Shown: positions 1 to 11,963, numbered from the stretch's first letter. The stretch is DNA of 64,000 nucleotides from Chromatiales bacterium (GCA_028284585.1 JANQRK010000057.1:62001-126000), one strand, 5' to 3'. The notes: generated by a model from the letters alone, not told the origin. Made by a program: numbers and translations.

Positions 1-855
1 CGCCACCAGCGACATCGTAATGATCAGCCAGTCGAGCTCACTACTCGCGTCCGGTGTAATAGGCAGGCTGAAGCGCAGAAAACCGTAACCGCCGATCTTG
101 AGCATGATCGCCGCCAGTATCACCGAACCGCCGGTCGGTGCCTCGACGTGTGCATCGGGCAGCCAGGTATGCACCGGCCACATCGGCACCTTCACCGCAA
201 AGGCCAGCAGGAACGCCATAAAGATTAGTATCTGCTCGGTCAGACCCAGCTTCAGATCATGGAAGGCCAGGATTTCCATCGACCCCGACTGGAAATACAT
301 GTAGATCAGCGCCACCAGCATGAACACCGATCCAAGGAAGGTATACAAAAAGAACTTAATCGTCGCGTAGACACGATTAGGCCCGCCCCAAACGCCGATG
401 ATGATGAACATCGGGATGAGCATGGCCTCCCAGAAGACATAGAACAGCATCGCATCGAGTGCGCAGAACACACCGATCATCAAACCTTCCATGATCAAGA
501 AGGCAGCCATGTACTGCGACGGTTTATACTGGATAACCTCCCATCCCGCGATAACCACCAGTATCGAAATGAAGGTGGTGAGCAAGATCAGGGGCATCGA
601 GATCCCGTCGACACCCAAGTAGTAATGCACATCGAAGGCCGGTATCCAGGGCACCTTCTCGACGAACTGCATCTCTGCAGTACCTGGATCGAAACCGAAG
701 TACAAAGGGAGACTCACTACAAACGTCAGCACTGCAAAGCCCAACGCCAGCCTACGCGTCACTTGCGGCGTCCGGTCGCCGCTACCGAGCACAATCACGC
801 CACCCAAAATGGGGAGCCAAATCGTTGCGCTGAGTATCGCTGCCTCTGCAGTCAT
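1..855 (-). CDS. nuoM: NADH-quinone oxidoreductase subunit M (partial)
   Basis: Proton-pumping antiporter-like membrane subunit of respiratory complex I. The ORF track misses it because it runs off the left edge, but reading the minus strand from the ATG at 855 gives 285 open codons to base 1, beginning MTAEAAILSATIWLP. The conserved stretch FYVFWEAMLIPMFIIIGVWGG carries the Glu of the first antiporter-type helices, and VPMWPVHTWLPDAHVEAPT is the signature of the Mrp/NuoL-M-N family. About 55% of the usual ~500 residues is present; the C-terminus and presumably nuoN lie outside. It follows nuoL by 60 nt in the same direction. Identity is certain; only the end is missing. Confidence 0.95.
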   Translation of the reverse strand, partial: MTAEAAILSATIWLPILGGVIVLGSGDRTPQVTRRLALGFAVLTFVVSLPLYFGFDPGTAEMQFVEKVPWIPAFDVHYYLGVDGISMPLILLTTFISILVVIAGWEVIQYKPSQYMAAFLIMEGLMIGVFCALDAMLFYVFWEAMLIPMFIIIGVWGGPNRVYATIKFFLYTFLGSVFMLVALIYMYFQSGSMEILAFHDLKLGLTEQILIFMAFLLAFAVKVPMWPVHTWLPDAHVEAPTGGSVILAAIMLKIGGYGFLRFSLPITPDASSELDWLIITMSLVA

Positions 856-915
856 GATTCCGTGGTCTCTATTAGTATTATTCGCAGATCTGGGTACTTA
901 GCCGGCGTTCCCTGA

Positions 916-2865
916 TCAGCCCCGCAGCACGAACCAACCGAGCAGCACCAGCAGCCCGATGATGATCGCCATCGCATAGTGATACAGCATGCCGGTCTGC
1001 AGATAACGCATCACCGCCGCCACCCGGCCAACCGAATGTGCAGACCCGTTGACCATGACACCATCGATCACCGTGCGATCGCCGACCGACCACAAGACCT
1101 TACCCAGCAGCTTGCTACCACCGGCGAAAACGGCCTGATTGAATTCGTCAAAGCCGTACTTGCGATCCAGCACGAAGTGCAGCCAACCGAAGGTATTCCC
1201 CATCGTACGCGCAATCTTCGGCTGAAGTGAAAAGACAAGCCATGCCGTTACCAGACCGGCCATCGCGAGCCAAAACGGTGGTGTCTGCATACCATGTACC
1301 AAGAAGGCCAGTGCGCCTTCGTAATGGATTTGACCTAGGGTGTCGTGCACCGCTGATACGGTCAACACACCGTCAAAGAAATCGCCAAACAGCATCGGAC
1401 CAATCGTGAGATAACCGATGAACACCGATGGGATCGCGAGCAAGATCAAGGGCCAAGTGACCACGCCGGGTGATTCCTTCAGATGCGCTAGGGCATGCTC
1501 GTCACGCGGGCCTTTGCCATGGAATACGATAAAGTACATGCGGAAGCTGTATAGCGCAGTCACGAATACCCCAAGCAGCAGCAAGACATACGCATAGCCG
1601 GCACCTGGGAGTTGCGCATAATGCACAGCCTCGATGATCGCATCCTTGGAAAAGAATCCGGAAAACCCGGGGAAGCCGATCAATGCCAGGGTGCCGAGCA
1701 GCGCCGTCCAGTGCGTGATCGGCATATAGCGGCGCAGGCCACCCATGTTGCGAATGTCCTGATCGTGATGCATGCCGATGATGACCGAGCCGGCCGCGAG
1801 AAACAGCAGCGCCTTGAAGAAGGCATGGGTCATCAAATGGAACAGCCCAGCAGCATAGGCCGAAGCGCCCAGCGCCGCGACCATGTAACCGAGTTGCGAG
1901 AGGGTCGAATAGGCAACAACCCGTTTGATGTCGTTTTGCACAATGCCGATCAGGCCCATCATAAAGGCCGTGGTCGCGCCAATCACCAATATAAAACTCA
2001 GCGCCACCTCAGACAACTCGTACAGCGGTGACATGCGCGCCACCATGAAGATGCCCGCCGTAACCATGGTCGCCGCGTGGATCAGCGCGGAGATGGGCGT
2101 CGGGCCTTCCATTGAATCGGGTAGCCAAACATGCAGCGGCATCTGGGCCGATTTACCCATGGCACCGATGAACAACAGGATGCAGATAACCGTCATCAAC
2201 GACCATTCAACGCCGCCGCCGAGATTGATCGTCGCAGACGCGAATTCCGGTGCGCGATCGAAGACTTCCCGGTAATCCAGGCTCCCGAAATACATGGCGA
2301 CCGCGGCAATACCAAGCAGAAATCCGAAATCGCCGACCCGATTGACCAAGAAGGCCTTGAGGTTGGCGAAGATTGCCGTCTCGCGTTTGAAATAGAAGCC
2401 AATCAGCAGATAGGACACCAAGCCAACTGCCTCCCAGCCGAAGAACAGCTGCAGGAAGTTGTTGGACATTACCAACATCAGCATCGAAAAAGTAAACAGT
2501 GCGATATAGCTGAAGAAGCGCTGGTAGCCCTCCTCATGTGCCATGTAACCGATCGTGTAGATGTGCACCATCAGCGAGACGAAGGTGACCACAGCCATCA
2601 TCATCGCGGTCAGGTTGTCGACCAAGAAGCCGATCTCCATCCGCAGGCCGTCGCTCACCATCCAGGTATACAGGGTCTCGTTGTAGACCGGCGCATCCTG
2701 ATAAGCAAACTGCCAAAGCACATACAGCGAGAGCACACAGGACAAGCCGACACCGAGGATGGTGACTTGGTGGGCCCCGGTACGCCCTACGCGGTTGCGT
2801 AGCAAGCCGGCGACTATGGCACCAAGCAATGGTGCAAGGACTATGATCAGTAGGATGGTTTGCAT
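916..2865 (-). CDS. nuoL: NADH-quinone oxidoreductase subunit L
   Basis: Largest membrane subunit of complex I, one of three antiporter-like proton channels, with the long lateral helix at its C-terminal end. At 649 residues it is full length (family ~610-650). Visible signatures are GWEAVGLVSYLLIGFYF, KSAQMPLHVWLPDSMEGPTP (channel Lys and the WLPDxMEGPTPVSA-type motif), and ALIHAATMVTAGIFM. More than a dozen hydrophobic segments span the protein. The ATG at 2865 lies 2 nt after the nuoK stop, so translation is probably coupled. Long hydrophilic ORFs opposite it on the plus strand (e.g. 2131-2802) are antisense shadows. Confidence 0.98.
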   Translation of the reverse strand: MQTILLIIVLAPLLGAIVAGLLRNRVGRTGAHQVTILGVGLSCVLSLYVLWQFAYQDAPVYNETLYTWMVSDGLRMEIGFLVDNLTAMMMAVVTFVSLMVHIYTIGYMAHEEGYQRFFSYIALFTFSMLMLVMSNNFLQLFFGWEAVGLVSYLLIGFYFKRETAIFANLKAFLVNRVGDFGFLLGIAAVAMYFGSLDYREVFDRAPEFASATINLGGGVEWSLMTVICILLFIGAMGKSAQMPLHVWLPDSMEGPTPISALIHAATMVTAGIFMVARMSPLYELSEVALSFILVIGATTAFMMGLIGIVQNDIKRVVAYSTLSQLGYMVAALGASAYAAGLFHLMTHAFFKALLFLAAGSVIIGMHHDQDIRNMGGLRRYMPITHWTALLGTLALIGFPGFSGFFSKDAIIEAVHYAQLPGAGYAYVLLLLGVFVTALYSFRMYFIVFHGKGPRDEHALAHLKESPGVVTWPLILLAIPSVFIGYLTIGPMLFGDFFDGVLTVSAVHDTLGQIHYEGALAFLVHGMQTPPFWLAMAGLVTAWLVFSLQPKIARTMGNTFGWLHFVLDRKYGFDEFNQAVFAGGSKLLGKVLWSVGDRTVIDGVMVNGSAHSVGRVAAVMRYLQTGMLYHYAMAIIIGLLVLLGWFVLRG

Positions 2866-2867
2866 CG

Positions 2868-3173
2868 CTAGCCCTTCAGGGTGTCGAGATCGGCGACGTT
2901 GATGGTCCGGCGATTACGGAACAACACGACCAGTATTGCCAGACCGATCGCCGCCTCGGCTGCCGCAACCGTCAGGATGAAGAATACGAACACCTGTCCC
3001 GCGGTATCACCGAGAAAATGTGAGAAGGCGATGAAGTTGATGTTTACCGCCAACAGCATGAGCTCGATGCACATCAACAACAGGATGACGTTCTTGCGGT
3101 TTAGGAAAATGCCCGCCACGCTGAGCGCGAACAGAATCGCGCCGACGATCAAGTAGTCCGATAGCGCCGGCAT
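2868..3173 (-). CDS. nuoK: NADH-quinone oxidoreductase subunit K
   Basis: Small three-helix membrane subunit of complex I (101 residues, the usual size), homologous to MrpC. It contributes membrane-embedded glutamates to the proton path; these are visible in [17 protein letters not shown] and in [14 protein letters not shown]. The start ATG overlaps the nuoJ stop by one base, typical of tight translational coupling within nuo operons. Confidence 0.98.
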   Translation of the reverse strand: MPALSDYLIVGAILFALSVAGIFLNRKNVILLLMCIELMLLAVNINFIAFSHFLGDTAGQVFVFFILTVAAAEAAIGLAILVVLFRNRRTINVADLDTLKG

Positions 3174-3778
3174 CAGGCCTTCCCCTCAACATCCATCTTG
3201 ACCACCCGCAATCTGTCACTGGCCTTTACTGCCGCCTGCAACGCGGGATCCTGGTACTTGGTTTCGGGTCGCCTGCGCATGGTCAGTCCGATCGCCGCGA
3301 CAATGCCTACCAAGAGGATTACGGCCGCGATCTCGAACGCATACAGATGTTCGGTAAACAAGGCCACGCCGAGCTCTTCGGTGTTGCTGTAGTCGGCTGG
3401 CTTAGACGCCGGTGCGGCTACAACGTCAAGACCAAAACGCCCGGATCCAACCACCATCACCAGCTCGATGCCCATCAAAAGCGCCACGATGAAGGCAACC
3501 GGAGCATTGCGCACGAACCCAGCACGTAACTCAGCGATGTTGATATCGAGCATCATCACCACGAATAAAAATAGCACCATGACCGCGCCGACATAGACGA
3601 GCACCAAGGCAATTGCCAGGAACTCGGCCTCGGCCAACATCCATAAGCCCGCACTATTAAAGAACGCCAAGACCAAGAACAGCACCGAGTGCACCGGGTT
3701 GCGGCGCGTTATGACCATAGTCGCGGCGAACACTAAAAATGCCGCGAATACGTAAAACAGGAACTTTTCGAAACTCAT
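3173..3778 (-). CDS. nuoJ: NADH-quinone oxidoreductase subunit J
   Basis: Membrane subunit of complex I (201 residues) with five predicted helices. Its third helix, here around [23 protein letters not shown], contains the pi-bulge region that gates coupling between quinone reduction and proton pumping in the family. The conserved [20 protein letters not shown] segment is near the N-terminus. The C-terminal ~45 residues are polar and probably cytoplasmic. The gap to nuoI is 18 nt. Confidence 0.98.
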   Translation of the reverse strand: MSFEKFLFYVFAAFLVFAATMVITRRNPVHSVLFLVLAFFNSAGLWMLAEAEFLAIALVLVYVGAVMVLFLFVVMMLDINIAELRAGFVRNAPVAFIVALLMGIELVMVVGSGRFGLDVVAAPASKPADYSNTEELGVALFTEHLYAFEIAAVILLVGIVAAIGLTMRRRPETKYQDPALQAAVKASDRLRVVKMDVEGKA

Positions 3779-3796
3779 GCTCGCGGTGCCCCAGGT

Positions 3797-4285
3797 TCAG
3801 CGCACATTGGCCTGTGCAGCACGGTCTTCTGCCAGTTGCTGCTCATACTTGTCGCCGATCTCAAGCAACATTTGCTTGGTCATGATTTGTTCGCCACGCT
3901 CTTCGAAGTGGTACTCGTAGATTCGTGTTTCGACGATCGAATCTACTGGACAAGACTCTTCGCAAAAACCGCAGTAAATACACTTGAACAGATCGATGTC
4001 ATAGCGCGTCGTGCGACGCGTGCCATCGGTTCGCGGTTCCGCATCGATGGTAATCGCCAACGCTGGACAGACTGCCTCACAGAGCTTGCAAGCAATGCAG
4101 CGCTCTTCACCGTTCGGATAGCGGCGCAGTGCATGCAGCCCGCGAAATCTCGGCGACACCGGTGCCTTCTGTTCGGGATAACTCAGTGTGAACTTGCGCC
4201 CAAAAAAGTACGAGCCGGTAACACCGAGGCCCTTGAACAACTCGAACAGAAACAGGCTACTGATATAATTGGTGATCGCCTTCAT
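3797..4285 (-). CDS. nuoI: NADH-quinone oxidoreductase subunit I
   Basis: Ferredoxin-like subunit (TYKY homologue) at the junction of the hydrophilic and membrane arms of complex I, carrying clusters N6a and N6b. Two 4Fe-4S motifs are visible: [14 protein letters not shown] and [14 protein letters not shown]. The length of 162 residues is normal. The N-terminal amphipathic region [18 protein letters not shown] matches the membrane-anchoring start of NuoI. Confidence 0.98.
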   Translation of the reverse strand: MKAITNYISSLFLFELFKGLGVTGSYFFGRKFTLSYPEQKAPVSPRFRGLHALRRYPNGEERCIACKLCEAVCPALAITIDAEPRTDGTRRTTRYDIDLFKCIYCGFCEESCPVDSIVETRIYEYHFEERGEQIMTKQMLLEIGDKYEQQLAEDRAAQANVR

Positions 4286-4295
4286 CGCATCGGCC

Positions 4296-5357
4296 TCAAT
4301 TGAACCACCATGGCATCTGGGCCATTCGCATCACCGCCACGACGACGATCCATACGATGGTAATTGGAATGAAGACCTTCCATCCGAGTCGCATGATCTG
4401 GTCGTAGCGATACCGTGGAAAGGTTGCCCGAAACCACAAGAACAGGAACATAAAGCCAAAGGTCTTGAGCAGTAGCCAGTGGAAGCCATCACCGAGAAGC
4501 ACACTGTCCTCAGACCAACTTTCCGGCAACGGCGACAACCAGCCGCCCAGAAACATCAGCGCACTCAGCGCCGCAATCAGGATCATGTTCGCGTACTCGG
4601 CGAGGAAAAACACCGCGAACGCCATACCCGAGTACTCGACGTGGAAGCCGGCCACGATCTCTGACTCACCCTCGGCCACATCGAACGGTGCGCGGTTGGT
4701 CTCCGCCACACCGGAAATGAAATAAACCAGGAACAACGGGAGCAGCGGCAACCAGAACCAGTGCAGCAGGCCCAGACCGCCCTGTTGTGCCTCTACGATG
4801 TCGCCGAGGTTCAAGCTACCCGCGGCCACCAATACGCCGACCAGTGCGAAGCCCATTGCAATCTCGTACGAGACGATTTGCGCCGCAGACCGAATCGCAC
4901 CAAGCAAGGCATACTTAGAATTCGACGCCCAACCGGCGATGATGACCCCATAGACCCCCAGAGAGGTCATGGCCAAAATGTACAGCAGGCCGGCGTTTAT
5001 GTCCGCCAATACCAGACCGGCATCAAATGGAAACACCGCCCAAGCGGCCAATGCGGGGCCGATCGCCAACGTCGGCGCGATCAGAAACAGTAGCTTGTTC
5101 GCGCCGGTCGGGATGATGATCTCTTTGAACATCAACTTGACCGCGTCGGCGATCGGCTGGCCCAGCCCCCAGAGGCGCCAACCGAAGAATCCGACCCGAT
5201 TCGGCCCTACACGCACCTGCATGTAGCTGATGACCTTGCGCTCGGCATAAGTGTAATAAGCCACCATGATCATCAACGGCAGCATGATGGCCAAGATCTT
5301 GATGACGATCTGAATCACCACTGGCAGAGCGGTCCAAAGTTCGATCACGGGGCCCAT
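4296..5357 (-). CDS. nuoH: NADH-quinone oxidoreductase subunit H
   Basis: Membrane subunit of complex I (353 residues, ~8 helices) that forms the quinone-binding chamber with NuoB and NuoD. Diagnostic motifs are the first-loop [20 protein letters not shown] and the loop [20 protein letters not shown], both hallmark ND1/NuoH sequences. The gene starts 4 nt after the nuoG stop and is followed by nuoI after 10 nt. Confidence 0.98.
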   Translation of the reverse strand: MGPVIELWTALPVVIQIVIKILAIMLPLMIMVAYYTYAERKVISYMQVRVGPNRVGFFGWRLWGLGQPIADAVKLMFKEIIIPTGANKLLFLIAPTLAIGPALAAWAVFPFDAGLVLADINAGLLYILAMTSLGVYGVIIAGWASNSKYALLGAIRSAAQIVSYEIAMGFALVGVLVAAGSLNLGDIVEAQQGGLGLLHWFWLPLLPLFLVYFISGVAETNRAPFDVAEGESEIVAGFHVEYSGMAFAVFFLAEYANMILIAALSALMFLGGWLSPLPESWSEDSVLLGDGFHWLLLKTFGFMFLFLWFRATFPRYRYDQIMRLGWKVFIPITIVWIVVVAVMRMAQMPWWFN

Positions 5358-5361
5358 CGCT

Positions 5362-7701
5362 TTAGACCTTGTTCACGGTGATTGGACCGAACCCTGGGCC
5401 AAGCGCCTGCGTCCCGGGAACCGCGATTGGCAACCACACGCAGCCGTCTGGTACCCGATCATCGATACGCAACGCGAATTCAGCGCTCCCGGTACCCTGA
5501 GTCACGCGCACTGCCGAATTTGGCTCAAGCCCCAGCGCAGCAGCAGCCTGGGTGTTGAGCCGCGCGACGGCGCCCCAAGCATCGGGCGTTTCTTGCAGCG
5601 CCTTGGCGCGGCGCACCTGCCCATCAACGGCATACATGGGTACGCCACCGATGCGCTCCCAGTCTCCCGGGGCGGTAAGCGGCGCGCAATCAGACGAGGT
5701 CCCCAGGGTGTTATCCGGCGCAAGCCCGGCGCATGCGGCAAGGGCCTGGTCGCGCACTTGCGCTGCATCGACTTGGTCGAAGCCTGGTAGGTCGACCAGA
5801 TTGCCGAGTACACGCAGCACTTTCCAACCCGGACGCGCCTCGCCCGGGGGTGCTGTCACGCCTTGGAAGACCTGCGCGGTGCCCTCCAGATTTACCAAAG
5901 TACCGGCCGTCTCGGCAAAGGCGCCGATCGGCAGCAAAATATCGGCATGCTGCTCTAACCAGGGTGTGAGATAGCTGCCGAGTCCGATCAATTGCGCCGC
6001 ACCCAATGCGGCCGTTGTGGCGGCCGGGTCGGCAGTATCCATCTCTGGATCGAAGCCGACCGTGAAATAGAGATCGCGCGGCTCGGCAAGCATCGCGCCG
6101 AAGTGCATGCCTCCCGGCTCAGCTGTCCCACCGCCGGCGATCCGATGCGGGACCGCACCGACCATCCAGGCGCCAGTGTCGTTGCTGCCGCTGCCGACCA
6201 CGCCCCAGCTAACGCCAGCCTTGGCTGCGATGCCGGCCGCCAGAGCACGCAAGATCGAGAAGTCGGGATGCATTATCGCCACTGTGCCCAGCAAGACCGT
6301 ACCCTGCGTGGCTGCGCTTAGCGCATCGGCAATCGCCTGGTGCGCCTGATCGGGCACAACGGTGATGCCTAGGGTATCGGCGCCGAGGGCTGCTGCGACG
6401 CCCGCCAATTCGTTGATCATGGACGATGGCGCGCAGACGACATCGACTTCCAAGTCGTAATTGAAGGCATAGGCCACCGGGTTGATGGCCATCACCAGGC
6501 CGCCTTCGCTGACCGATTGGCGAACTCGATGATTGAGCATCGGCTGATCTTTGCGCAACCAGGAGCCGACCAGCAGCGTCGCGCGATTGCCTGCGAGGTC
6601 GGTCACACCCTGCCCTAACCAAGGCAACCTGGGATCGGCCGCATCTCCGCGGAAATCGACTTGCCGCAGACGATGGTCGATATTCTGGCAACCCAGCCCG
6701 CGAATCAGCTGCGCGGTAAGAAACTGTTCCTCAAGCGTCGCACTCGGCGAAACCAAGGCGCCGATCCGCTGTGGCAAGGTCTCCTTGAGCAAACGGGCCG
6801 TAGCTTGCAGGGCCTGTTGCCAGTCGACGACTTTCAAACTGCCATTTTCACGCAGCATGGGCTGCTGCAACCGATCTTCGCTGTACAAGCCTTGATAGCC
6901 GAAGCGATCGCGGTCCGAGATCCACGTTTGATTGAGTGCCTCGTTCTCGCGCGGCACCACACGAATGATTTGGTTGCGCCGGACATGGATATGGATGTTG
7001 CTGCCCAGCCCGTCATGCGGTGCGATACCTTCGTACTCCGCCATCTCCCAGGCACGCGCCTGGTAGCGTGACGGTTTCGCCGTCAATGCGCCAACCGGAC
7101 ACAAGTCGATGACATTGCCCGATAGCTCAGACACTACCGAATTCTCGATATACACGCCGATCCGCATATGCTCGCCACGCCCGGTGGCGCCCAACTCGCG
7201 CAGTCCAGCAATCTCACCGCCAAACCGAACACAGCGGGTGCAGTGAATGCAACGCGTCATGTCGGTGGCTATTAGGGTTCCGATATCCTCGTCACGCACC
7301 ACACGCTTGCGTTCACTGAAACGCGAAACATCACTACCATAGCCCATCGCGACATCTTGTAGCTCGCACTCGCCACCCTGGTCACAGATCGGACAATCGA
7401 GCGGATGGTTGATCAGCAGGAACTCCATGGTGCCCTTCTGTGCCTCACGCGCCATAGGCGAACGCGTGAAGACCTTCATGCCCTCCGAGACCGGCGTAGC
7501 ACAGGCGGGGAGCGGCTTGGGAGCCTTCTCGACCTCAACCAGACACATCCGGCAGTTCGCCACGACCGTGAGGTGCTTGTGATAGCAGAAGCGCGGCACA
7601 TTGATGCCAGCCGCATCGGTCGCCTCGATCAGCATCTGACCGGATACCGCGGTGATCTCCTGACCGTCGACTTCTATGGTTACCATCTGATCGTCCGACA
7701 T
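5362..7701 (-). CDS. nuoG: NADH-quinone oxidoreductase subunit G
   Basis: Large peripheral-arm subunit of complex I, carrying iron-sulfur clusters that pass electrons from the NADH/FMN module toward NuoI. The N-terminal 2Fe-2S ferredoxin domain shows [15 protein letters not shown] and PACATPV. Next come the His/Cys cluster region [14 protein letters not shown] and a 4Fe-4S motif [10 protein letters not shown] with [12 protein letters not shown]. The rest is a molybdopterin-oxidoreductase-like fold without cofactor residues that I can identify. The ORF opens at a GTG (7719) overlapping nuoF; I prefer the ATG at 7701 ([11 protein letters not shown]). A further ATG at 7686 is possible. Confidence 0.96.
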   Translation of the reverse strand: MSDDQMVTIEVDGQEITAVSGQMLIEATDAAGINVPRFCYHKHLTVVANCRMCLVEVEKAPKPLPACATPVSEGMKVFTRSPMAREAQKGTMEFLLINHPLDCPICDQGGECELQDVAMGYGSDVSRFSERKRVVRDEDIGTLIATDMTRCIHCTRCVRFGGEIAGLRELGATGRGEHMRIGVYIENSVVSELSGNVIDLCPVGALTAKPSRYQARAWEMAEYEGIAPHDGLGSNIHIHVRRNQIIRVVPRENEALNQTWISDRDRFGYQGLYSEDRLQQPMLRENGSLKVVDWQQALQATARLLKETLPQRIGALVSPSATLEEQFLTAQLIRGLGCQNIDHRLRQVDFRGDAADPRLPWLGQGVTDLAGNRATLLVGSWLRKDQPMLNHRVRQSVSEGGLVMAINPVAYAFNYDLEVDVVCAPSSMINELAGVAAALGADTLGITVVPDQAHQAIADALSAATQGTVLLGTVAIMHPDFSILRALAAGIAAKAGVSWGVVGSGSNDTGAWMVGAVPHRIAGGGTAEPGGMHFGAMLAEPRDLYFTVGFDPEMDTADPAATTAALGAAQLIGLGSYLTPWLEQHADILLPIGAFAETAGTLVNLEGTAQVFQGVTAPPGEARPGWKVLRVLGNLVDLPGFDQVDAAQVRDQALAACAGLAPDNTLGTSSDCAPLTAPGDWERIGGVPMYAVDGQVRRAKALQETPDAWGAVARLNTQAAAALGLEPNSAVRVTQGTGSAEFALRIDDRVPDGCVWLPIAVPGTQALGPGFGPITVNKV

Positions 7702-7706
7702 GCCAG

Positions 7707-8981
7707 TCACACCATGCACTTCTTGTGGTCGATGTGATATTGGAATTCATCTCGGAAATGCTGGATGAAACTAGCCACTGGCATCGCCGCAGCATCGCCG
7801 AGCGCACAGATCGTGCGTCCCATGATCTTCTTCGCCACATCATCAAGCAGGTCGAGGTCTTCCTGGCGTCCCGTACCATTCTCGATACGGTGTATCACGC
7901 GATACATCCAGCCGGTTCCCTCGCGGCAAGGGGTGCATTGCCCACAGGATTCTTCGTAATAGAAATAGGCAATGCGCTCCAAGACCTTGACCATGCAGTT
8001 GCTGTCGTCCATCACGATCACGGCACCCGAACCGAGCATCGATCCCACCTTTTCGATGCTTTCGTAGTCCATTGTCACGTCCATCATGATTTCACCGGGC
8101 AGCACCGGCACCGAAGAGCCGCCTGGGATCACTGCCTTACACCGCTTACCTTCACGCATGCCGCCGGCCATTTCGAGCAGCTCGGCAAACGGGATGCCCA
8201 TAGGTACCTCGTAGTTGCCGGGACGCACGACGTTTCCTGAAACCGAAAACAGCTTGGGGCCACCGCTGTTCGGCACCCCGATCTCGCGAAACCAGTCGGC
8301 GCCGCGGCGAACGATATCCGGCACAGACGCGAGTGTCTCGGTGTTGTTGATCACGGTCGGTCGGCCGTACAGGCCGAACATCGCTGGAAAAGGCGGCTTG
8401 AAGCGTGGCTGTCCCTTCTTACCCTCTAACGACTCGAGCAAGGCAGTCTCTTCACCACAGATGTAGGCACCGGACCCAAGGTGGGTATGGATTTGGAACC
8501 CAAAGCCCGAGTCCAGGATGTTATCGCCCAGCAAGCCAGCCTCACGGGCCTCGGTCACTGCCTCCTCGAAGCGCTCATAGGGCTCCCAGAATTCGCCCCG
8601 GATATAGTTGTAACCGGTGGCCGCGCCGATCGCATAGCCGCAGATCAAAATACCTTCGATCAGCGCATGCGGGTTGTAACGCAGGATATCGCGATCTTTA
8701 AAAGTACCCGGCTCGCCTTCGTCGGAATTGACAACGACGTACTTCTCGCCCGGTGCGGTGCGGTTGATAAAACCCCACTTGAGTCCGGTCGGAAACCCCG
8801 CGCCACCACGACCGCGCAGACCCGACTGCTTGACCATTTCGATGATGTCTTCTTGTGGCGTCTTCTCGGCCAGGATCATCTTCAGCGCCTCATAGCCGCC
8901 TTCCGACTGATAGGTTTCCAGACGCCAGGGGCGGTCGCAATGTAATGTGCGGAAGCAGACTTCGTTGACCACCGTAATCAC
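7707..8981 (-). CDS. nuoF: NADH-quinone oxidoreductase subunit F
   Basis: NADH-binding flavoprotein subunit of complex I (424 residues). Motifs seen are [18 protein letters not shown] for NADH/FMN binding, [10 protein letters not shown], and the N3 4Fe-4S site [15 protein letters not shown] near the C-terminus. The GTG start at 8981 overlaps the nuoE stop (GTGA), indicating coupling; the C-terminus sits directly before nuoG. Together with NuoE and NuoG it forms the NADH dehydrogenase module. Confidence 0.98.
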   Translation of the reverse strand: MITVVNEVCFRTLHCDRPWRLETYQSEGGYEALKMILAEKTPQEDIIEMVKQSGLRGRGGAGFPTGLKWGFINRTAPGEKYVVVNSDEGEPGTFKDRDILRYNPHALIEGILICGYAIGAATGYNYIRGEFWEPYERFEEAVTEAREAGLLGDNILDSGFGFQIHTHLGSGAYICGEETALLESLEGKKGQPRFKPPFPAMFGLYGRPTVINNTETLASVPDIVRRGADWFREIGVPNSGGPKLFSVSGNVVRPGNYEVPMGIPFAELLEMAGGMREGKRCKAVIPGGSSVPVLPGEIMMDVTMDYESIEKVGSMLGSGAVIVMDDSNCMVKVLERIAYFYYEESCGQCTPCREGTGWMYRVIHRIENGTGRQEDLDLLDDVAKKIMGRTICALGDAAAMPVASFIQHFRDEFQYHIDHKKCMV

Positions 8982-9508
8982 TCCAGGCCATCGAGAATCT
9001 GATCGACCAGCTCGGGCGTCAGATTCTCATAGTAGGTGTGGCCGATTTGCATCATCGGAGCACCCCCGCAGGCGCCGAGACACTCAACCTCTTTGAGACC
9101 AAAGCGGCCATCGGGAGTGACCTCACCAAAACCGATCCCCAACCGGTTGCGGATGTGTTCGAGGATGTTGTCAGAACCGCAGATCATGCAAGACACATTG
9201 GTGCACAAACATATTTTGTGACGCCCCATCGGCTTATGCTCATACATCGAGTAGAAGCTTGCCACTTCGTATACCGCGATGGGTGGCATGTCGAGGTAGT
9301 CGGCAACTTGGTCCATCAGATCGCGGGTTAGATATCCTCCATTCATATCCTGCACAATCGTCAATGCGGGCATACAGGCCGACTGTTTCCACTCGGCAGG
9401 ATATTTGGCTACCCAAGTATCGATTTGCTCGCGCACTTCGCGCGTAAACAGCGATTCCTTGTCCTCAAACTTCTGGGCTCGCACCATGGGCTCGCTGCGC
9501 AGGCTCAT
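8978..9508 (-). CDS. nuoE: NADH-quinone oxidoreductase subunit E
   Basis: Thioredoxin-fold 2Fe-2S subunit (cluster N1a) of complex I, 176 residues. The four ligands are visible as [10 protein letters not shown] and, about 35 residues later, CLGACGGAP. The N-terminal helical segment [24 protein letters not shown] is typical of the 24-kDa subunit. The start codon overlaps the nuoD stop by 4 nt (ATGA). Confidence 0.98.
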   Translation of the reverse strand: MSLRSEPMVRAQKFEDKESLFTREVREQIDTWVAKYPAEWKQSACMPALTIVQDMNGGYLTRDLMDQVADYLDMPPIAVYEVASFYSMYEHKPMGRHKICLCTNVSCMICGSDNILEHIRNRLGIGFGEVTPDGRFGLKEVECLGACGGAPMMQIGHTYYENLTPELVDQILDGLE

Positions 9509-10758
9509 CTATCTACTTCCCCAAAAACGATGTCCATCGTACCGATGATCGCAACCACATCGGCCAACATATGGCCGCGAGCCATCTCATCCATGGCTGC
9601 CATATGTGCAAAACCAGGGGCACGGATCTTCAGCCGATAAGGCTTGTTGGCACCATCCGAGACGATGTAGCAACCGAACTCGCCTTTCGGTGCCTCAACT
9701 GCCGCATACACCTCACCGGGCGGCGTGCAGTATCCCTCGGTAAACAGCTTGAAGTGATGAATCAACGCCTCCATGTCGTCCTTCATATCGGCCCGCATCG
9801 GGGGCGCAATCTTATGATCATCGACCATCACAGGACCGGGGTTGTCACGCAGCCATTGCACGCATTGCCTAACGATCTGAGCCGACTGACGAAACTCTTC
9901 GACTCGCACCAAATACCGGTCGTAACAATCGCCATTCGTACCAATCGGAATATCAAAGTCAACTCGATCATAGGCCGCATAAGATTGCTTCTTACGCAGA
10001 TCCCAGGCGATTCCCGAACCGCGCAACATGGGTCCAGTGAAACCAAGCTGCAACGCCCGCTCCGGCGCTACGACACCGATACCCACGGTACGCTGTTTCC
10101 AGATCCTGTTATCGGTGAGCAAGGTCTCGTACTCATCTACTAGGCTCGGGAAGCGATCGATGAAGTCCTCTATGAAATCGAGTAGAGAGCCTTCACGCGC
10201 CGCATTTCGGCGCTTGGCTTCAGCATTGCTGCCGAATTGCTTTTCGTCATAGCGTGGCATTTGCTCGGGTAGGTCGCGGTAAACACCGCCCGGGCGATAA
10301 TAAGTCGCATGCATACGCGCACCTGAGACTGCCTCATAGCAATCCATCAGGTCCTCGCGCTCGCGGAAACAGTACAAGAAGACGGTCATGGCGCCGACAT
10401 CCAGCGCGTGCGTACCGAGCCACATCAGGTGATTCAGGATGCGGGTGATCTCGTCGAACAGCGTTCTAATATACTGCGCCCGCTCAGGCGCCTGAATACC
10501 CAACAACTTCTCGATCGCAAGCACATAGCCGTGCTCGTTACACATCATCGAAACGTAATCCAGACGATCCATGTAACCGATCGACTGGTTGTAGGGCTTG
10601 CTCTCGGCTAGTTTCTCGGTCGCCCTGTGCAGTAGGCCGATGTGTGGGTCGGCACGTTCGATTACCTCGCCATCCATCTCCAGTACCAGGCGCAGCACAC
10701 CGTGTGCCGCCGGGTGTTGGGGTCCGAAATTCAGTGTGTAGTTGCGAATCTCTGTCAT
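9505..10758 (-). CDS. nuoD: NADH-quinone oxidoreductase subunit D
   Basis: 49-kDa subunit of complex I (417 residues), evolved from the NiFe-hydrogenase large subunit and lining the quinone pocket. Signatures are [22 protein letters not shown] at the N-terminus, [16 protein letters not shown], and the C-terminal DIVFGEVDR. It is a stand-alone NuoD rather than the enterobacterial NuoCD fusion, since nuoC is a separate gene 4 nt upstream. Confidence 0.98.
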   Translation of the reverse strand: MTEIRNYTLNFGPQHPAAHGVLRLVLEMDGEVIERADPHIGLLHRATEKLAESKPYNQSIGYMDRLDYVSMMCNEHGYVLAIEKLLGIQAPERAQYIRTLFDEITRILNHLMWLGTHALDVGAMTVFLYCFREREDLMDCYEAVSGARMHATYYRPGGVYRDLPEQMPRYDEKQFGSNAEAKRRNAAREGSLLDFIEDFIDRFPSLVDEYETLLTDNRIWKQRTVGIGVVAPERALQLGFTGPMLRGSGIAWDLRKKQSYAAYDRVDFDIPIGTNGDCYDRYLVRVEEFRQSAQIVRQCVQWLRDNPGPVMVDDHKIAPPMRADMKDDMEALIHHFKLFTEGYCTPPGEVYAAVEAPKGEFGCYIVSDGANKPYRLKIRAPGFAHMAAMDEMARGHMLADVVAIIGTMDIVFGEVDR

Positions 10759-10762
10759 GGCC

Positions 10763-11467
10763 TCAGTCCGAGTCTTCGCTTACGGGCTGTGGCTTCCATC
10801 CATCTTCGTAGCGGCTATCTTCGCGGATCACACGCGGGACCAACGTACGCGGCTCGATCTCGACCGGCTTGTAGATCACCCGTTGCTGCTCGGCGTCATA
10901 ACGCATCTCTACCTGTCCGATCAGCGGGAAGTCCTTGCGGAACGGATGGCCGATAAAACCGTAGTCGGTAAGTATACGGCGCAGGTCGGGATGTCCACGA
11001 AACATTATACCGAATAGATCGAAGGCTTCGCGCTCGAACCAGAGTGCGCTGGTCCAGATGCCCACTACTGAATCAACGATCGGGCGATCGGCGTCCAGAA
11101 AAGTTTTGACCCGCAAGCGAACATTGTGGGTCACCGACATTAGGTGATACGCGACCGCAAACCGATTCTGGGGGTCTAGCTCAGGCGTGTCGAACACGGC
11201 ACCGCGCCCAAACCCTGCGTCGGCCGCCTTACTGGTCACCCACTCCGAGTGCCCAAAGGTCGCATAGTCGACCCCACACACATCCATGCACTGCTCGAAT
11301 GCTAGGTGGCGCTTTTTGCTTAGTTGCTCCATGGCATCGATCAACTGCTCACGCGCAACTGTCAGCGTCAGCTCACCGTGCGCTCGTTCGACGCGACGGC
11401 TGTCGACGCCCTCGAGGTATTTATCGAGCGCCTCCTCGAGTTCGTCCAAGCGTACATCGGGGGTCAT
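10763..11467 (-). CDS. nuoC: NADH-quinone oxidoreductase subunit C
   Basis: 30-kDa structural subunit of the peripheral arm of complex I. The signature [22 protein letters not shown]-type segment (here [19 protein letters not shown]) and [19 protein letters not shown] are present. The ORF track extends to 11587, but those first 40 residues are Arg/Cys-rich and overlap nuoB in another frame; the ATG at 11467 ([12 protein letters not shown]), 19 nt after the nuoB stop, gives a normal-size protein of 234 residues. Confidence 0.96.
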   Translation of the reverse strand: MTPDVRLDELEEALDKYLEGVDSRRVERAHGELTLTVAREQLIDAMEQLSKKRHLAFEQCMDVCGVDYATFGHSEWVTSKAADAGFGRGAVFDTPELDPQNRFAVAYHLMSVTHNVRLRVKTFLDADRPIVDSVVGIWTSALWFEREAFDLFGIMFRGHPDLRRILTDYGFIGHPFRKDFPLIGQVEMRYDAEQQRVIYKPVEIEPRTLVPRVIREDSRYEDGWKPQPVSEDSD

Positions 11468-11486
11468 TATGATTGTTCCAGCTGGA

Positions 11487-11963
11487 TCAACGGGCGATCG
11501 TGTTGGTCTGGCGAATCTTCTTCTGCAGTTGCAGTATGCCCCACAACAGCGCTTCAGCCGTCGGTGGGCATCCTGGTACGTAGACATCGACCGGTACGAT
11601 GCGGTCGCAACCCCGCACTACCGAGTACGAGTAGTGATAGTAACCCCCGCCGTTTGCACACGAACCCATCGAAATCACCCAGCGCGGCTCGGCCATCTGG
11701 TCGTACACCTTGCGCAGCGCCGGGGCCATCTTATTGACTAGGGTCCCGGCAACGATCATTACATCGGACTGGCGCGGACTGGGACGGAAAATCATCCCGA
11801 AGCGGTCGATATCATACCGTGCAGCCGCAGCGTGCATCATTTCAACTGCGCAACAGGCCAACCCGAAGGTCATGGGCCACATCGAACCGGTGCGCGCCCA
11901 GTTGATCACGCCATCGAGCGAGGTCGTGAAGAAACCCTTTTCTAGGACGCCCTCTATTCCCAT
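11487..11963 (-). CDS. nuoB: NADH-quinone oxidoreductase subunit B
   Basis: PSST subunit of complex I, holding terminal cluster N2 that reduces ubiquinone. The tandem cysteines in [13 protein letters not shown], the Cys in [20 protein letters not shown] and the Cys in [14 protein letters not shown] are the four ligands. I start it at the ATG at 11963 ([11 protein letters not shown]), overlapping the end of nuoA by 10 nt. The 7-residue upstream extension MEEGGPG in the ORF track is unlikely. Confidence 0.97.
   Translation of the reverse strand: MGIEGVLEKGFFTTSLDGVINWARTGSMWPMTFGLACCAVEMMHAAAARYDIDRFGMIFRPSPRQSDVMIVAGTLVNKMAPALRKVYDQMAEPRWVISMGSCANGGGYYHYSYSVVRGCDRIVPVDVYVPGCPPTAEALLWGILQLQKKIRQTNTIAR

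Noticed and set aside
2131-2802. 223-residue plus-strand ORF opposite nuoL (also 259-915 opposite nuoM)
   Set aside because: His/Gln/Asp-rich, no domain, wholly antisense to highly conserved membrane subunits; a typical GC-rich shadow.
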